DNA of 64,000 nucleotides from assembly GCA_903893315.1 (NCBI GenBank), contig CAITLU010000036.1, positions 1-64,000 of the forward strand, given 5' to 3'. Positions within the stretch are counted from its first letter, which is position 1; every line of letters starts with the position of its first letter. This document shows positions 32,069-40,674 of this stretch, in pieces. This DNA is from an uncultured bacterium. GTDB taxonomy: Bacteria; Desulfobacterota; Binatia; UBA1149; CAITLU01. The notes beneath the pieces were generated by a model. It was not told the DNA's origin. It made no database searches and was given only the letters and a program-made list of their open reading frames with translations. Both the position numbers and the translations under genes were made by a program.

Positions 32069-34366
32069 TCAGTCATTGACCCCGGCTCCCTGCGCCCGCT
32101 CGAAGCGCAAAACTTCGTCGACCGGCCTGGTCGATGCAGTCTCGGTCGTCGTCGACGTCTCCGCCACTGCTCGAAAATACGAAGTCGACGCCGTCGGCGC
32201 CGGACAGTGGAGAACGATCGGCTGTCCGACCGCGAACCGCAGAATACTGAGCGCATCGCTCGCGGTTATCCTGGCGTCGTCATTGACGTCGCACAAAGCG
32301 GGATCGCACTGCATCGAACCGACCGCGGAGCGCAGCGTGAGCAACGCGTCGGAAGCCTGGATCACCCCATTCCCGTTGGCGTCTCCGCACAGCACTACCG
32401 GCAGCGTGGTGGTGGTGACAGCACACCCCGGCAGCCCGCTGGGCCGCTCGACGCAGCCGCCAGCGAGACTGCACGAGTTGATCGTACACTCGTCGCCATC
32501 CTGGCAAGCCCCGTCATCGGCAACGTGGTCGCAGGTTTTTGTGATCTCGTTACAGATATCGGTCGTGCAATCGTTGGCGTCGAAGCACAGCGGGTTGGCC
32601 GGATAGCCGCCGGTGGTCTGGGCAACGCAGGCCTCGATCTGGCACTCCTGACTGCAGCCGTCGCCGCCGACACTGTTGCCGTCGTCGCAGGTCTCGGTCG
32701 CATCGACTTCGGCGTTACCGCATACCGGACAGCCCGCCAAGGTCTGATCGAGTTGCAGAGCCGCAGCCGGCGTGACCGAGCCAAGAACCACGGGAGGCTT
32801 GGCCGCCGAACGGTAGACCAGAGTGTTGCTGCCGCTCACTTTGACGCTCACCGCACTGCCGTCCAGCAACTTCATGCTCTCCCGCGAGAGCAGCCGGTTG
32901 GAACCATTCACGGTGTTGTTGTTGACGTCGGCGGAAGACTCCAGAGTCAGCCTGCAGGCCTGGAAATCCACCGTTCCGCTCTGTTTGAGCGCCGTGACGC
33001 TCGCGCTCACCGCAGCGTCGCCGCCACTTGTCACGGACAGACTGCCGGCAGTTCCTCCGTTGATGCGCGCGCCGATCAGAAAAGATCCACCGAGCGCGAT
33101 CGGGCCCGCCGAAGTGGCGACGATGTAGCCGCCGTTGCCTCCGTCGACTTCAACGTCGGTGGTCGCGGCCGTCACCAGAGAAGCGCGGCCGCCGAGCGTC
33201 ACGGAACCGCCATCCGCGTCGTTACCGTCGGCGTTGGAATGAAAAACGCCGGCCACTGTCACCGCACCGTCGGCGTCGAGCGTAATGTCGCCGCCGTAGC
33301 CCTCGGGAATCGCGCCGTCGCTCAGCATATGGACGTAGCGCGCGACGCTGATGTCACGAGCGGCATAGAGCGAGATCTCACCGCCATCACCGGCAGAGGC
33401 CGGAATCTCGTCGTTCTTGTGACCGAGGACTCGCAAGATGGTGGGATAATTGGAAGAGGTCCCGTCGATGGAAATGTCGCGGCCCGCACTCAGGTCGATG
33501 TAGCCGCCATAACCGGCGCCGGACACCGAACTTGCGTTTATCTCCGCCGAAACCGCGAGATCACGGCCGGCATCGGCCGTCACCGACCCGCCGTCGCCGT
33601 CGCCGCCGGAGACGTCGAGCACGGCGCTCGACGAGACGTCACCAGCCGCGGTGAGGTCGATCTCACCGCCGAAGGCATATCCGCCTCCACCGGCTTTGAT
33701 CGGCGCTCCCACGCTCAGCGAACCCGCACCCGATTGCAGGACGACCGAGCCGCCATCCGACCAGGCTCCGGTTCCCGAAACGTCAATGGTGGCGTTGACC
33801 GCAAAATCACCGGCAGCAGTCATCTCCACGTAGGCGGCTGAGTCTGCCTTGCCGTCCACCACCGCGTTGATCGCGAGGGTACCTGCGCCGACGCTGCAAG
33901 TGCCGAGGTCGCAGTCGGCGTTGCTCGCACAGACAACCGAAGCGTCGCGCACACAGGTCAAAAACCCCGAGCAGGCGCCGAGTTCGCATTCCTCGATGCT
34001 CAGACAAGCCCGCAGCGGCGCGGCCGAGCAGCCGCGACGGGCATTGATGGTGACGACCGCGCCGCTTGCACCGCTAGCGGCGCCGATGCCGTTGCCGCCA
34101 AGAATCACCGGACCGGCCAGCACGGTCGCGCGACGGTCGAGAAAATCGAACTCCCCCGATCCGCTCACCACCACGGTGCGCAGCCCGAAGTCGAGCACAC
34201 TGCCGGCCACCATCTCGACACGGCCGGTGACGTTGCACGGGTCGGCTGTCGGCGCACAGACGTCGGCGGCGCTGTCGGCGACGATGTCCGCAACTGCCGC
34301 GGCCAAAACCGGGCTGCACAGATGCGCCACGAGTACGGCCACGCACAAGAAACCGGCTCGCGGCAA
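32069..34366 (-). CDS. large exported beta-solenoid protein with disulfide repeat and C-terminal dockerin-like pair
   Basis: The 765-residue product has a signal peptide (FLCVAVLVAHLCSPVLAAAV). Next comes a Cys-bearing segment (ACLSIEECELGACSGF), then about 320 residues of short Gly/Ala/Asp-rich turns (DGGSVTADAGRDLAVSAEIN), typical of filamentous-haemagglutinin-like beta-solenoids. A CGNAEVDATETCDDGN disulfide repeat, a Cys-rich knot and a TTTTLP linker precede two dockerin-like repeats (CGDANGNGVIQASDALLTLR and CDVNDDARITASDALSILR). About 40 Thr/Ser/Glu-rich residues follow them. The start appears to be TTG 34366; alternatives inside the signal region are possible. The monooxygenase gene ends 3 bases upstream of this start. 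Confidence 0.8.
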   Translation of the reverse strand: MPRAGFLCVAVLVAHLCSPVLAAAVADIVADSAADVCAPTADPCNVTGRVEMVAGSVLDFGLRTVVVSGSGEFDFLDRRATVLAGPVILGGNGIGAASGASGAVVTINARRGCSAAPLRACLSIEECELGACSGFLTCVRDASVVCASNADCDLGTCSVGAGTLAINAVVDGKADSAAYVEMTAAGDFAVNATIDVSGTGAWSDGGSVVLQSGAGSLSVGAPIKAGGGGYAFGGEIDLTAAGDVSSSAVLDVSGGDGDGGSVTADAGRDLAVSAEINASSVSGAGYGGYIDLSAGRDISIDGTSSNYPTILRVLGHKNDEIPASAGDGGEISLYAARDISVARYVHMLSDGAIPEGYGGDITLDADGAVTVAGVFHSNADGNDADGGSVTLGGRASLVTAATTDVEVDGGNGGYIVATSAGPIALGGSFLIGARINGGTAGSLSVTSGGDAAVSASVTALKQSGTVDFQACRLTLESSADVNNNTVNGSNRLLSRESMKLLDGSAVSVKVSGSNTLVYRSAAKPPVVLGSVTPAAALQLDQTLAGCPVCGNAEVDATETCDDGNSVGGDGCSQECQIEACVAQTTGGYPANPLCFDANDCTTDICNEITKTCDHVADDGACQDGDECTINSCSLAGGCVERPSGLPGCAVTTTTLPVVLCGDANGNGVIQASDALLTLRSAVGSMQCDPALCDVNDDARITASDALSILRFAVGQPIVLHCPAPTASTSYFRAVAETSTTTETASTRPVDEVLRFERAQGAGVND
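32215..32393 (-). repeat. dockerin-like calcium-loop pair of the second surface protein
   Basis: Two tandem D.N.NG...ASDAL..LR.AVG units follow a TTTTLP linker. The layout matches the subtilase pair at 19760-19927 almost position for position, including the Cys before each loop, so the two proteins share a mobile module. Asp/Asn at loop positions 1, 3 and 5 support Ca binding. In the second copy the loop reads DVNDDAR, which is less ideal. Confidence 0.75.
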
Positions 34367-34369
34367 GAG

Positions 34370-34765
34370 CTAGCCCCGCTCCGTTTCGCCGACAGCAGTT
34401 CGACCCGCGACCGTACCCGCAGCCTCGGTGGTCTGGATGACTTCGTGGATCTCAAGCACGCTCGGGCCGGCAAACATTTCAGCGGGCGGGCGGCTCGAAT
34501 GCGCTATGCGGAAACTTTCACTGCGGGTCCAGGCCCAGAAGGCGTCTTCTGAATCCCAATAGGTCTGCACCAGATAGTAGCCCTGCTCGGTGCTCTCCAC
34601 CCAGCCACCTGCAGCGTGGTCGAAGCGGCGCTGCAGCGGCTTGAGGATGAGATTCTTGACGAAGCCCGGCGAGCTGTCGATCAGGTGCGCACGCCGCCGG
34701 AAGCGATCTTCGAATTCGGCTTCATGGCCCTTGGAGACGGGAATGCGGTTGGTTACTACAATCAT
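34370..34765 (-). CDS. antibiotic biosynthesis monooxygenase (ABM)/HmoB-like protein
   Basis: The 131-residue protein has the dimeric alpha/beta-barrel pattern of ABM-family proteins: IVVTNRIPVSKGHEAEFEDR at the start, SSPGFVKNLILKPLQ, then YYLVQTYWDSEDAFWAWTRS. This matches the heme-degrading HmoB/IsdG-like and quinone-type monooxygenase layout. AGGA precedes ATG 34765. Whether it binds heme cannot be told; a His/Asn-Trp-His set like that of IsdG is not clear. It lies 3 bases upstream of the surface-protein start, so the two may be co-transcribed. Confidence 0.8.
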   Translation of the reverse strand: MIVVTNRIPVSKGHEAEFEDRFRRRAHLIDSSPGFVKNLILKPLQRRFDHAAGGWVESTEQGYYLVQTYWDSEDAFWAWTRSESFRIAHSSRPPAEMFAGPSVLEIHEVIQTTEAAGTVAGRTAVGETERG

Positions 34766-35175
34766 TGAAAAATCCTGAGACCAATCATCGGTAAAACAAA
34801 GTCATTGCCGCATCACCCCGGCGCCGCACAGCACTGCGCCAACGTGAGACAGCCGAAATACATCACCCGGCCAGGCGGCCTCTGCGTGCTCAAGCCGCCA
34901 GCGCGACAGACGCGGAGGGTAGTCAGGACCAGCGACCGGAACAACGTTCCCGCGGCGGTGCGGGAAACGATACTGCAATCACGATCCCGTTCGAGCCGCT
35001 CCTCGCCCTCCCCCCTTCTTCTCTCAGCGTCGATGCTGCTCGAATGCGCCCAAGCCGCGTTGGCGCTCCGGCCCCCACAGAGCGGAAGGTGCGAGTAACG
35101 GCGCCAAAGAGGGCGATCCTAGAATGCTCCCGGCGAGCGGACAACCATCCGCGGCCCTGATCTGCGCGCGCGTCG
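34766..35175. other. 410-bp divergent intergenic region before moaA
   Basis: I see no gene in this gap between the monooxygenase (minus) and moaA (plus). A molybdenum-cofactor (Moco) riboswitch was considered because moaA follows, but no matching structure is visible by eye. Both genes start here, so promoters must lie in it; I cannot place them. Confidence 0.4.
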
Positions 35176-36255
35176 ATGGACTCGTCCGCCCTTCGCCAGC
35201 ATGATCCGCCGCCGATGCCAGCGCGCTCTGATCACGAGAACACGGATGTGCCGGTGCTGGACACGATGGCGCGGCCGCTGCGCGACCTTCGCATCTCGGT
35301 CACCGACCGGTGCAACTTCCGCTGTCCTTACTGCATGCCCGCCGAACTCTACGGCGAGCGCCACGAATTCCTCCCAAAATCGCGGATTCTCGACTTCGAA
35401 GAGATTCAGAGACTGGCGCGACTTTTCGTCGAGGGCGGCGCGACCAAGATCCGCCTGACCGGCGGCGAGCCGCTGCTGCGCGCGGATCTGCCCCTGCTGG
35501 TGGGATTGCTCGCGCGCATCGACGGAGTCGCCGACCTTACCTTGACGACCAACGGCGTGATGCTCGCCGAACAAGCCGAGGCTCTGGCCGCAGCCGGCCT
35601 GCGACGCGTGACGGTCAGTCTCGACAGTCTCGACGAGGCGGTGTTCGCTGCGATGAGCGGCGGCAAGAGCCGTCCGGCCGCAATTCTGGAAGGCATCGCA
35701 GCCGCCGAACGCGCCGGCCTGCTCCCGATCAAGATCAACTGCGTGGTTGAGCGCGGCGTCAACGATCACACCATCGTGGATCTCGCGCGCTTCTTCCGTG
35801 GCAGCGGCCGCATCGTGCGCTTCATCGAGTACATGGACGTCGGCACGCTCAACCGCTGGGACTCCGCCGACGTGGTCAGCGCCAGGGAAATCGTCGATCG
35901 CATAGATGCCGCGTTCCCGCTGGAAGCTGCCGGATCAAACTATCGCGGCGAGGTTGCGCGGCGCTACAGATACCGCGACGGCGGCGGCGAGATCGGCATC
36001 ATCGCATCCGTGACCCAGCCTTTCTGCGGCGACTGCACGCGCGCGCGACTGACCACCGACGGCCACTTCGTAACCTGCCTGTTCGCGTCGCAGGGAACCG
36101 ACATGCAGACCCCGCTGCGCGCTGGTGCGAGCGACGACGAACTGCGCGCCTTGTTGCACGCAACCTGGCGCGCTCGCCGGGATCGTTATTCGGAAGAGCG
36201 CGCCGAACGCACCGACCGGCGCGACAAGTTGCAGATGTACCGCCTCGGCGGCTGA
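35176..36255 (+). CDS. moaA: GTP 3',8-cyclase (molybdenum cofactor biosynthesis)
   Basis: The 359-residue radical-SAM enzyme has the N-terminal cluster CNFRCPYC (C-x3-C-x2-C), TGGEPLLRADL, and a second cluster in the C-terminal region, CGDCTRARLTTDGHFVTC. It ends with GG, as MoaA needs for catalysis. MoaA performs the first step of Moco synthesis, rearranging GTP to 3',8-cH2GTP, which MoaC turns into cPMP. ATG 35176 is used; ATG 35215 would shorten the N-terminus by 13 residues. No other moa gene lies next to it. The next gene is convergent 16 bases away. Confidence 0.94.
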   Translation: MDSSALRQHDPPPMPARSDHENTDVPVLDTMARPLRDLRISVTDRCNFRCPYCMPAELYGERHEFLPKSRILDFEEIQRLARLFVEGGATKIRLTGGEPLLRADLPLLVGLLARIDGVADLTLTTNGVMLAEQAEALAAAGLRRVTVSLDSLDEAVFAAMSGGKSRPAAILEGIAAAERAGLLPIKINCVVERGVNDHTIVDLARFFRGSGRIVRFIEYMDVGTLNRWDSADVVSAREIVDRIDAAFPLEAAGSNYRGEVARRYRYRDGGGEIGIIASVTQPFCGDCTRARLTTDGHFVTCLFASQGTDMQTPLRAGASDDELRALLHATWRARRDRYSEERAERTDRRDKLQMYRLGG

Positions 36256-36271
36256 CCGCCGCCGGCAACGC

Positions 36272-37021
36272 TCACTTGCCCGTAGACTGCCCCGACTCGG
36301 CGGCACTGGGCCGCTCGCGGCAACAGCGCGCACCCACACTTCCCGACTTGAGGCCCCTGTCGTTGCCCGAACAGCGATCGCTGCAGCCGGCGAAGAACTC
36401 GATCGGTTCGTTGCTCATGTAAGCGGCGCCGCGAAACTTGCAGTAGTCGCCTTTGCAATCCGACATCCACTCGCTGACGTTGCCGCCGATGTCGAAGAGT
36501 CCGACCAGCCCGCCCTCACAACCCGGCATGCTCGCCACCGCAACCGTGGCCTTGCCCACCGGCGAGGGATTCTCGTAGGAACCGGCGTTGCAGGCTTCGC
36601 GGCGGAACTCACCTCCGTACGGGAAAGCGCGCCCGTCGGTGCCACGGCACGCCGCCAGCCATTCGACCGAACTGCAGAGCCTGCCGCCGAGATAACCGCA
36701 GACCCTGGCGGCACCGTCGTGGCTGATGCAGTTGATCGGGTGATCCGCCTTCAAAGGATCGGCGGCGTCGCAGCGCGAATCAGCATCGTCCCGCGTACAG
36801 TTGCCGGCCTTCACGCAAGCCAGGAACTCCGCAACCGTCACCTCGGTGGCCATGATGTCGAAGGGCTGGTCGGGATGGGGAACCCAGGTCGGAATTGACG
36901 CGGAGACCTCTCCGGAGGCAACGGCCTCGCCCGCCCACGGCGCGAGCCCCGGCGCGGCAGGCGCCAGAGCCGCGCACAGCAACAAGAAACCGCAGGCGCG
37001 GAGGATGCTGACTTTCTTCAT
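36272..37021 (-). CDS. secreted SUMF1/formylglycine-generating enzyme-fold protein
   Basis: The product of about 249 residues starts with a signal peptide (VSILRACGFLLLCAALAPAA). The FGE-sulfatase fold then shows MATEVTVAEFLACVKAG, the calcium-site region GGNVSEWMSDC, and GARCCRE near the end, matching the GFRC block. In true formylglycine-generating enzyme a second Cys lies 5 residues before that Cys; here Ser is at that place, so oxygen-dependent formylglycine formation is doubtful. Many Cys (at least 12) suggest disulfides. ATG 37021 is preferred over the TTG 6 bases upstream. The gene converges with moaA. Confidence 0.85.
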   Translation of the reverse strand: MKKVSILRACGFLLLCAALAPAAPGLAPWAGEAVASGEVSASIPTWVPHPDQPFDIMATEVTVAEFLACVKAGNCTRDDADSRCDAADPLKADHPINCISHDGAARVCGYLGGRLCSSVEWLAACRGTDGRAFPYGGEFRREACNAGSYENPSPVGKATVAVASMPGCEGGLVGLFDIGGNVSEWMSDCKGDYCKFRGAAYMSNEPIEFFAGCSDRCSGNDRGLKSGSVGARCCRERPSAAESGQSTGK

Positions 37022-37074
37022 GACCAACTGCTCTTCCTTTGAATCGGAACCCAGGACAGTACAATGCCGACACC

Positions 37075-38835
37075 ATGGATCTGCTCAAATGGATTCGCCG
37101 GGCCAAGCGGACCGGCGATGCTTCGACGCCAGCGCCCGCGGGCCGGGATCACGCCGATGGCCGGCATGAACCGGCCCAGGGCCCTGGGCCGGAGAGTTCC
37201 GACGCCGCTGCTCCCGTCACCGTAGTCCCGAGCAGCGCCCAGCCGAGCGGCGACGAAGCGCAACACGAGACGGCCGCGGACGCGTCAGAGCCAGGCGACG
37301 CGTCCGCACTGCCTCACCACGAGCCGGTCGCTGCGCACTCCGAGACCGGCGAAGAAACATTGATCCGCCGCGTCTTGGCGGCGCCTTCTCTGGGCCAGGC
37401 GCGTGACGCTCTCGACGAGATTCGCAGCGGCACCGGCCTGACGGCGGTGATACTCGGAACCGCGGATCACGAGATCGGCCGTTTCGCGTTGCGCCGCCTT
37501 ACCGATCCGGAGCATCTCGCCGCAGTCGCAGAGAGGGCTCACGAACGCGCGATCGGCCTGCTCGCCCTCGCTCGGATCAGCGACTTCGATTTGTTGGCCG
37601 GCATCGCGCTGAAGGCCCGCGACGCTGTGGTCGCCAAGAGCGCGGTCAAGCGCATCCCCGACCCATCGACGCTGGCCCGCATTGCCCGCTCCGAAGCCGA
37701 TCCGTTGGTGTGCCGCGTCGCCGTCAAGGAACTTCACGACGAAAGATTGCTCGCCGACGTGGCCGCCGTGGCCTCCCACGCGGAGGTAAGAAGAGCCGCT
37801 GCCGAGCGCGTGCACGAGCAAGGTCTGCTCGCGGGATTGGTCGGTGCGCAGGTTGCCGACGAGGTTCGTGCGGTTTCCCTCAGCAGTCTGTCTGACCCGG
37901 CGGCGCTGGCCATGGTCGCTGCACACGACACCGACGCAGGTCTGCGGCTGGCGGCGCTGGCACGCATCGAAGATCAGGACGCACTGGCCCAGGTGGCGCG
38001 CACTTCTATGTATCGTGATTCGCGCGCTGCGGCCGCTGCACGGATCGACGTTGCTGCGGTGCTCGTAGAACTCGCCACACGCGACCCCGAGGCCTCAGTC
38101 CGCAGGATCGCTGCGCACAGACTGCGCGCTCAAGAGTCTTTTGCGGCCGTTGTCACCGAAGGACTTTTTGCCGATACGCGTGCTCACGCCGCCAGCCGCC
38201 TGCACGACGCGCAGAGCCTGGACCTGCTCGCCCTCCAGGACCGCGACTGGCAGGTGCGCGCGAGTGCGGCGCGCAAGCTGCGCAACCAGGGCCTGCTGAG
38301 CGCCTTGCTGCGCCGCGACCAAGCCTGGCAGGTGCGCGAAGCGGCGGCAGGTCGCGTTCGTGACGAAATCGCGCTGGCCCAGGCCGTACGCGACGACGCG
38401 GCGTGGCAGGTGCGCCGCGCTGCGGTCACTGTCAGCCGCGACCAGATCCTGCTCGGTAAGTCGGCGCGTTGGGACAAGGCGTGGCAGGTACGAAAAGCCG
38501 CCGTGGCCAGACTCGACAACGCGACCGACCCCGGCGGCGCAACCTCGAGCAGCGCGGCGGTGCTGGCCAACCGCGCCAAGAACGACGAGGACTGGGGCGT
38601 GCGGCGCGAGGCAGTTCAGCGCCTGCTCGATCAGGAACTCCTTGCCAACCGCGCACGCTGGGATGCTGCGGCCGCGGTCCGTGCCGCCGCCGTGGCAAGA
38701 CTGGAATCGGCCGGGCTCGTCGAAGTCATCGCCGCCGAAGACTCCGATCCATCGGTACGCGAAGAAGCCGCGCGACGACTGAGGACGCTGCGGCCCGACA
38801 ATCACGCCGACGCCGCTTCCTGCGACCAAGACTGA
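37075..38835 (+). CDS. HEAT/armadillo-like alpha-helical repeat protein
   Basis: The product of about 586 residues starts at ATG 37075 (MDLLKWIRRAKRTGDAST); a frame-extending upstream ATG is less plausible because the short extension has no homolog-like look. After an acidic Ala/Pro/Glu-rich segment, from about residue 80 it is a chain of 20-22-residue units such as DREWQVR-A-A-RKL-like turns: DWQVRASAARKLRNQGLLSA, AWQVREAAAGRVRDEIALAQ, AWQVRRAAVTVSRDQILLGK. This matches the repeats found at the N-terminus of DUF349 proteins, but no DUF349 domain is present. Such arrays usually bind other proteins. It is cytoplasmic by appearance, and a terminator follows it. Confidence 0.82.
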   Translation: MDLLKWIRRAKRTGDASTPAPAGRDHADGRHEPAQGPGPESSDAAAPVTVVPSSAQPSGDEAQHETAADASEPGDASALPHHEPVAAHSETGEETLIRRVLAAPSLGQARDALDEIRSGTGLTAVILGTADHEIGRFALRRLTDPEHLAAVAERAHERAIGLLALARISDFDLLAGIALKARDAVVAKSAVKRIPDPSTLARIARSEADPLVCRVAVKELHDERLLADVAAVASHAEVRRAAAERVHEQGLLAGLVGAQVADEVRAVSLSSLSDPAALAMVAAHDTDAGLRLAALARIEDQDALAQVARTSMYRDSRAAAAARIDVAAVLVELATRDPEASVRRIAAHRLRAQESFAAVVTEGLFADTRAHAASRLHDAQSLDLLALQDRDWQVRASAARKLRNQGLLSALLRRDQAWQVREAAAGRVRDEIALAQAVRDDAAWQVRRAAVTVSRDQILLGKSARWDKAWQVRKAAVARLDNATDPGGATSSSAAVLANRAKNDEDWGVRREAVQRLLDQELLANRARWDAAAAVRAAAVARLESAGLVEVIAAEDSDPSVREEAARRLRTLRPDNHADAASCDQD

Positions 38836-38872
38836 AGCCCTCCTCACACGCCACACCGCGAAAGCCCTTACG

Positions 38873-38910
38873 ACAAAAGGCCGACCCCGTCTGGGATCGG
38901 CCTTTTGTTC
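38873..38910. terminator. bidirectional terminator between the repeat protein and DUF1329 genes
   Basis: ACAAAAGGCCGA pairs with TCGGCCTTTTGT around CCCCGTCTGGGA. The right arm ends in TTTTG on both strands' readings. The two genes converge here, so both transcripts can stop at it. Confidence 0.8.
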
Positions 38911-38968
38911 TGTACCACACAACAACCCGCATCCGGCCGCTGGGCCGGACGCGGTCGTCAAAGAGAGC

Positions 38969-40243
38969 CTAGCGGCCCGCCGAGATGATGGCGCTCAATT
39001 CGAACACGCCCTCGACCGTGCCTTCCTTCTCGCCGACGTTGATGTACCAGCCCTGCTCACCCGGGAAACGGCTGCTCGGCAACGAGCAGTACGTGGCGTG
39101 CTCAAGCTGTACATCGATCATCGTGATCGAGGGGTAGAAGCGCCGCTCGTGAGCGCTGGTGTAGGTCGCGTCTTCACGTGGCTTCTTCGAAATCTTGAAC
39201 TGGTTGAGCCACATCTTCCATAGTTCGCCGGCGCGATCGTAGATGTCGCTGTAGATGATGAAATAGCTTTCCTTGTCGAGATACATCACGCGCTTGGAGT
39301 ACGCGTACTGGGGCAGCTTGGAGATACCCTCGATGATGTATGCCTCACGCGGCTCCCAGGTGTCGGCGTGCATAAAGTCGCCGGATGGCTCTCCCCACAC
39401 CACCGGAACGTGTTGGGCGTGGAGGGGGCCGAGCACAGACTTCTCGCCGAGGAACTTCCATTCCATCCAGGCGGTGTTACCCGCGTAACCGCCGTAGCTG
39501 TCCTGGTCGGTGTCCTGTCCGAACAGTGCGTCCGAACGCTGGGCCGACGACAGACGACGGACACGACGAAGCTGGGGCAGATACAGCCAGCTGTCGTCTT
39601 GACGGGTCTGGTCTAGATAGCGGTTGAAGGTAAAACCTGTTCCCTTCAGATCGAACGGTTCGATCATCGGATACATCGTTTCCTTGAAACGCACGGAGTC
39701 ACGATTCGGATCCAACCTCGGCTTCGGGTCGACCTCAAGACGGCCGGTGAAGTAGAGACGGCGGAAGTGGTCGATCAGGAAGTGACGTTCGACCTTGACC
39801 GGCGAACCGTTGCTGCCCACCGCGCCGGTGTCACAGTCAAAGTTTCGCAAATCCATGTCGTCGGTTTCGATCGCCCCATCGTAGTTGAACATGTGCTTGA
39901 CGGCCTTGTTAGGGTCGTCGGCGGCAATGGTCGGGAACGGCAGGCCGGCCACGTAGTTTTCGAGATGAAGTCCGTCGGCAGCCAGTTTGACCTGTCCAGA
40001 GTACTGCTCGGTCGCGTCGCGAACCGGCTTGGGATGCTCGATCTTGCCGTACTCGCCGACCCTGACCTTAACGCCGCGATCGATAGACCACAGCATGGCC
40101 GGCCCGAAAAAGTTCTTATACTTTTCAACGTTACTGCGGTCGATCACCGTGCCGGCCGGCGGATTCTGCTCGGCAAAGGCCGGCGCGGCCATACCCGAGA
40201 TAAGCAAAGCAAAGGCAAGAAAAGCTGTGGGAGTCGCTTTCAT
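38969..40243 (-). CDS. DUF1329 domain-containing outer-membrane-associated protein
   Basis: The product of about 424 residues has a signal peptide (AFLAFALLISGMAAPAFAEQ). Typical DUF1329 blocks follow: AGTVIDRSNVEKYKNFFGPA, then YDGAIETDDMDLRNF, and ARRF-like WLYLPQLRRVRRLSSAQRSD before DQDSYGGYAGNTAWMEWKF. DUF1329 proteins are LolA/LolB-like folds thought to work with RND/MMPL lipid exporters. They are abundant in Binatota, some other deltaproteobacteria-like groups and hydrocarbon degraders. GGAGGAGGATCTCGC precedes ATG 40243. No RND partner gene is adjacent, so the partner is unknown here. Confidence 0.92.
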   Translation of the reverse strand: MKATPTAFLAFALLISGMAAPAFAEQNPPAGTVIDRSNVEKYKNFFGPAMLWSIDRGVKVRVGEYGKIEHPKPVRDATEQYSGQVKLAADGLHLENYVAGLPFPTIAADDPNKAVKHMFNYDGAIETDDMDLRNFDCDTGAVGSNGSPVKVERHFLIDHFRRLYFTGRLEVDPKPRLDPNRDSVRFKETMYPMIEPFDLKGTGFTFNRYLDQTRQDDSWLYLPQLRRVRRLSSAQRSDALFGQDTDQDSYGGYAGNTAWMEWKFLGEKSVLGPLHAQHVPVVWGEPSGDFMHADTWEPREAYIIEGISKLPQYAYSKRVMYLDKESYFIIYSDIYDRAGELWKMWLNQFKISKKPREDATYTSAHERRFYPSITMIDVQLEHATYCSLPSSRFPGEQGWYINVGEKEGTVEGVFELSAIISAGR

Positions 40244-40562
40244 GCGAGATCCTCCTCCTCCTAAAGAATTTGAAAGCCTGGTCCTGTCTTCTAAACGCGC
40301 AGGTACAGCCCTTCCCCCGGGCCCCACCGGAACTGCGGAAATGGCGCCCACGCGCGGTCGCTTGTTCAAATTATGACTGAACAGCAAGACGGGTCCAGCG
40401 ATTCGCCGGCTTGGTTGCCAGAACCGGGACACTGTCCCCCGGACCGGTACCGGCCGCGGCGCTGCAGAGCGGTCGCACTCGCGCCGCCGAGATGGCCCAA
40501 GAGCCGACCGCGAGGATCAGCCACGAGCCTGCTCAAGAGACAAAACCAAACTGGAAGGAAGT
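40244..40562 (-). other. 319-bp gap between DUF1329 and the initiator tRNA
   Basis: No gene is visible. A 13-base near-palindrome, GGGACACTGTCCC (40426-40438, inside 40424-40442), resembles short GGGGACA/TGTCCCC repeat units seen in many deltaproteobacterial genomes, but this is a single copy here. Open frames in the gap overlap the antisense of the tRNA and are not accepted as genes. Confidence 0.4.
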
Positions 40563-40639
40563 TGGGTGCGGGGGGAGGATTTGAACCTCCGACCTGCGGG
40601 TTATGAGCCCGCCGAGCTACCAGACTGCTCCACCCCGCG
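40563..40639 (-). tRNA. initiator tRNA-fMet(CAT)
   Basis: The minus strand folds as a full cloverleaf: acceptor 5' CGCGGGG (40639 down) pairs with CCCCGCA, with a C1-A72 mismatch, the initiator hallmark. The anticodon stem GCGGG/CCCGC has three G:C pairs next to the CTCATAA loop, also diagnostic of fMet. The D stem is GAGC/GCTC and the T stem GGAGG/CCTCC with loop TTCAAAT. After A72 comes CCCA, so the discriminator reads C73 and CCA appears encoded. The neighbouring promoter has a strong -35. Confidence 0.96.
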
Positions 40640-40644
40640 GGGCG

Positions 40645-40673
40645 TTGCTATGACGCACCCGCGGCGGAGTCAA
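40645..40673 (-). promoter_or_regulatory. promoter of the initiator tRNA
   Basis: On the minus strand TTGACT (40668-40673) is followed after 17 bases by TAGCAA (40645-40650), 5 bases before the first tRNA base. The -35 is near consensus and the spacing is ideal; the -10 is weak. The -35 begins 1 base past the rluB stop. Confidence 0.6.
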
Positions 40674-40674
40674 G

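Noticed and set aside
31424-33841. Plus-strand open frame of 805 codons
   Set aside because: It is antisense to ilvD and to the beta-solenoid protein, both of which have clear family motifs. No ribosome binding site or domain is seen.
34766-35175. Moco riboswitch before moaA
   Set aside because: The position is suitable, but I could not find the expected conserved stems by eye. An Infernal search with the Rfam Moco model would settle it.
40373-40606. Open frame whose end reads GGGFEPPTCGL
   Set aside because: The end is the antisense of the initiator tRNA; GGFEPPT-type ends are a well-known artefact of translating tRNA complements. No homology-like sequence elsewhere in the frame.
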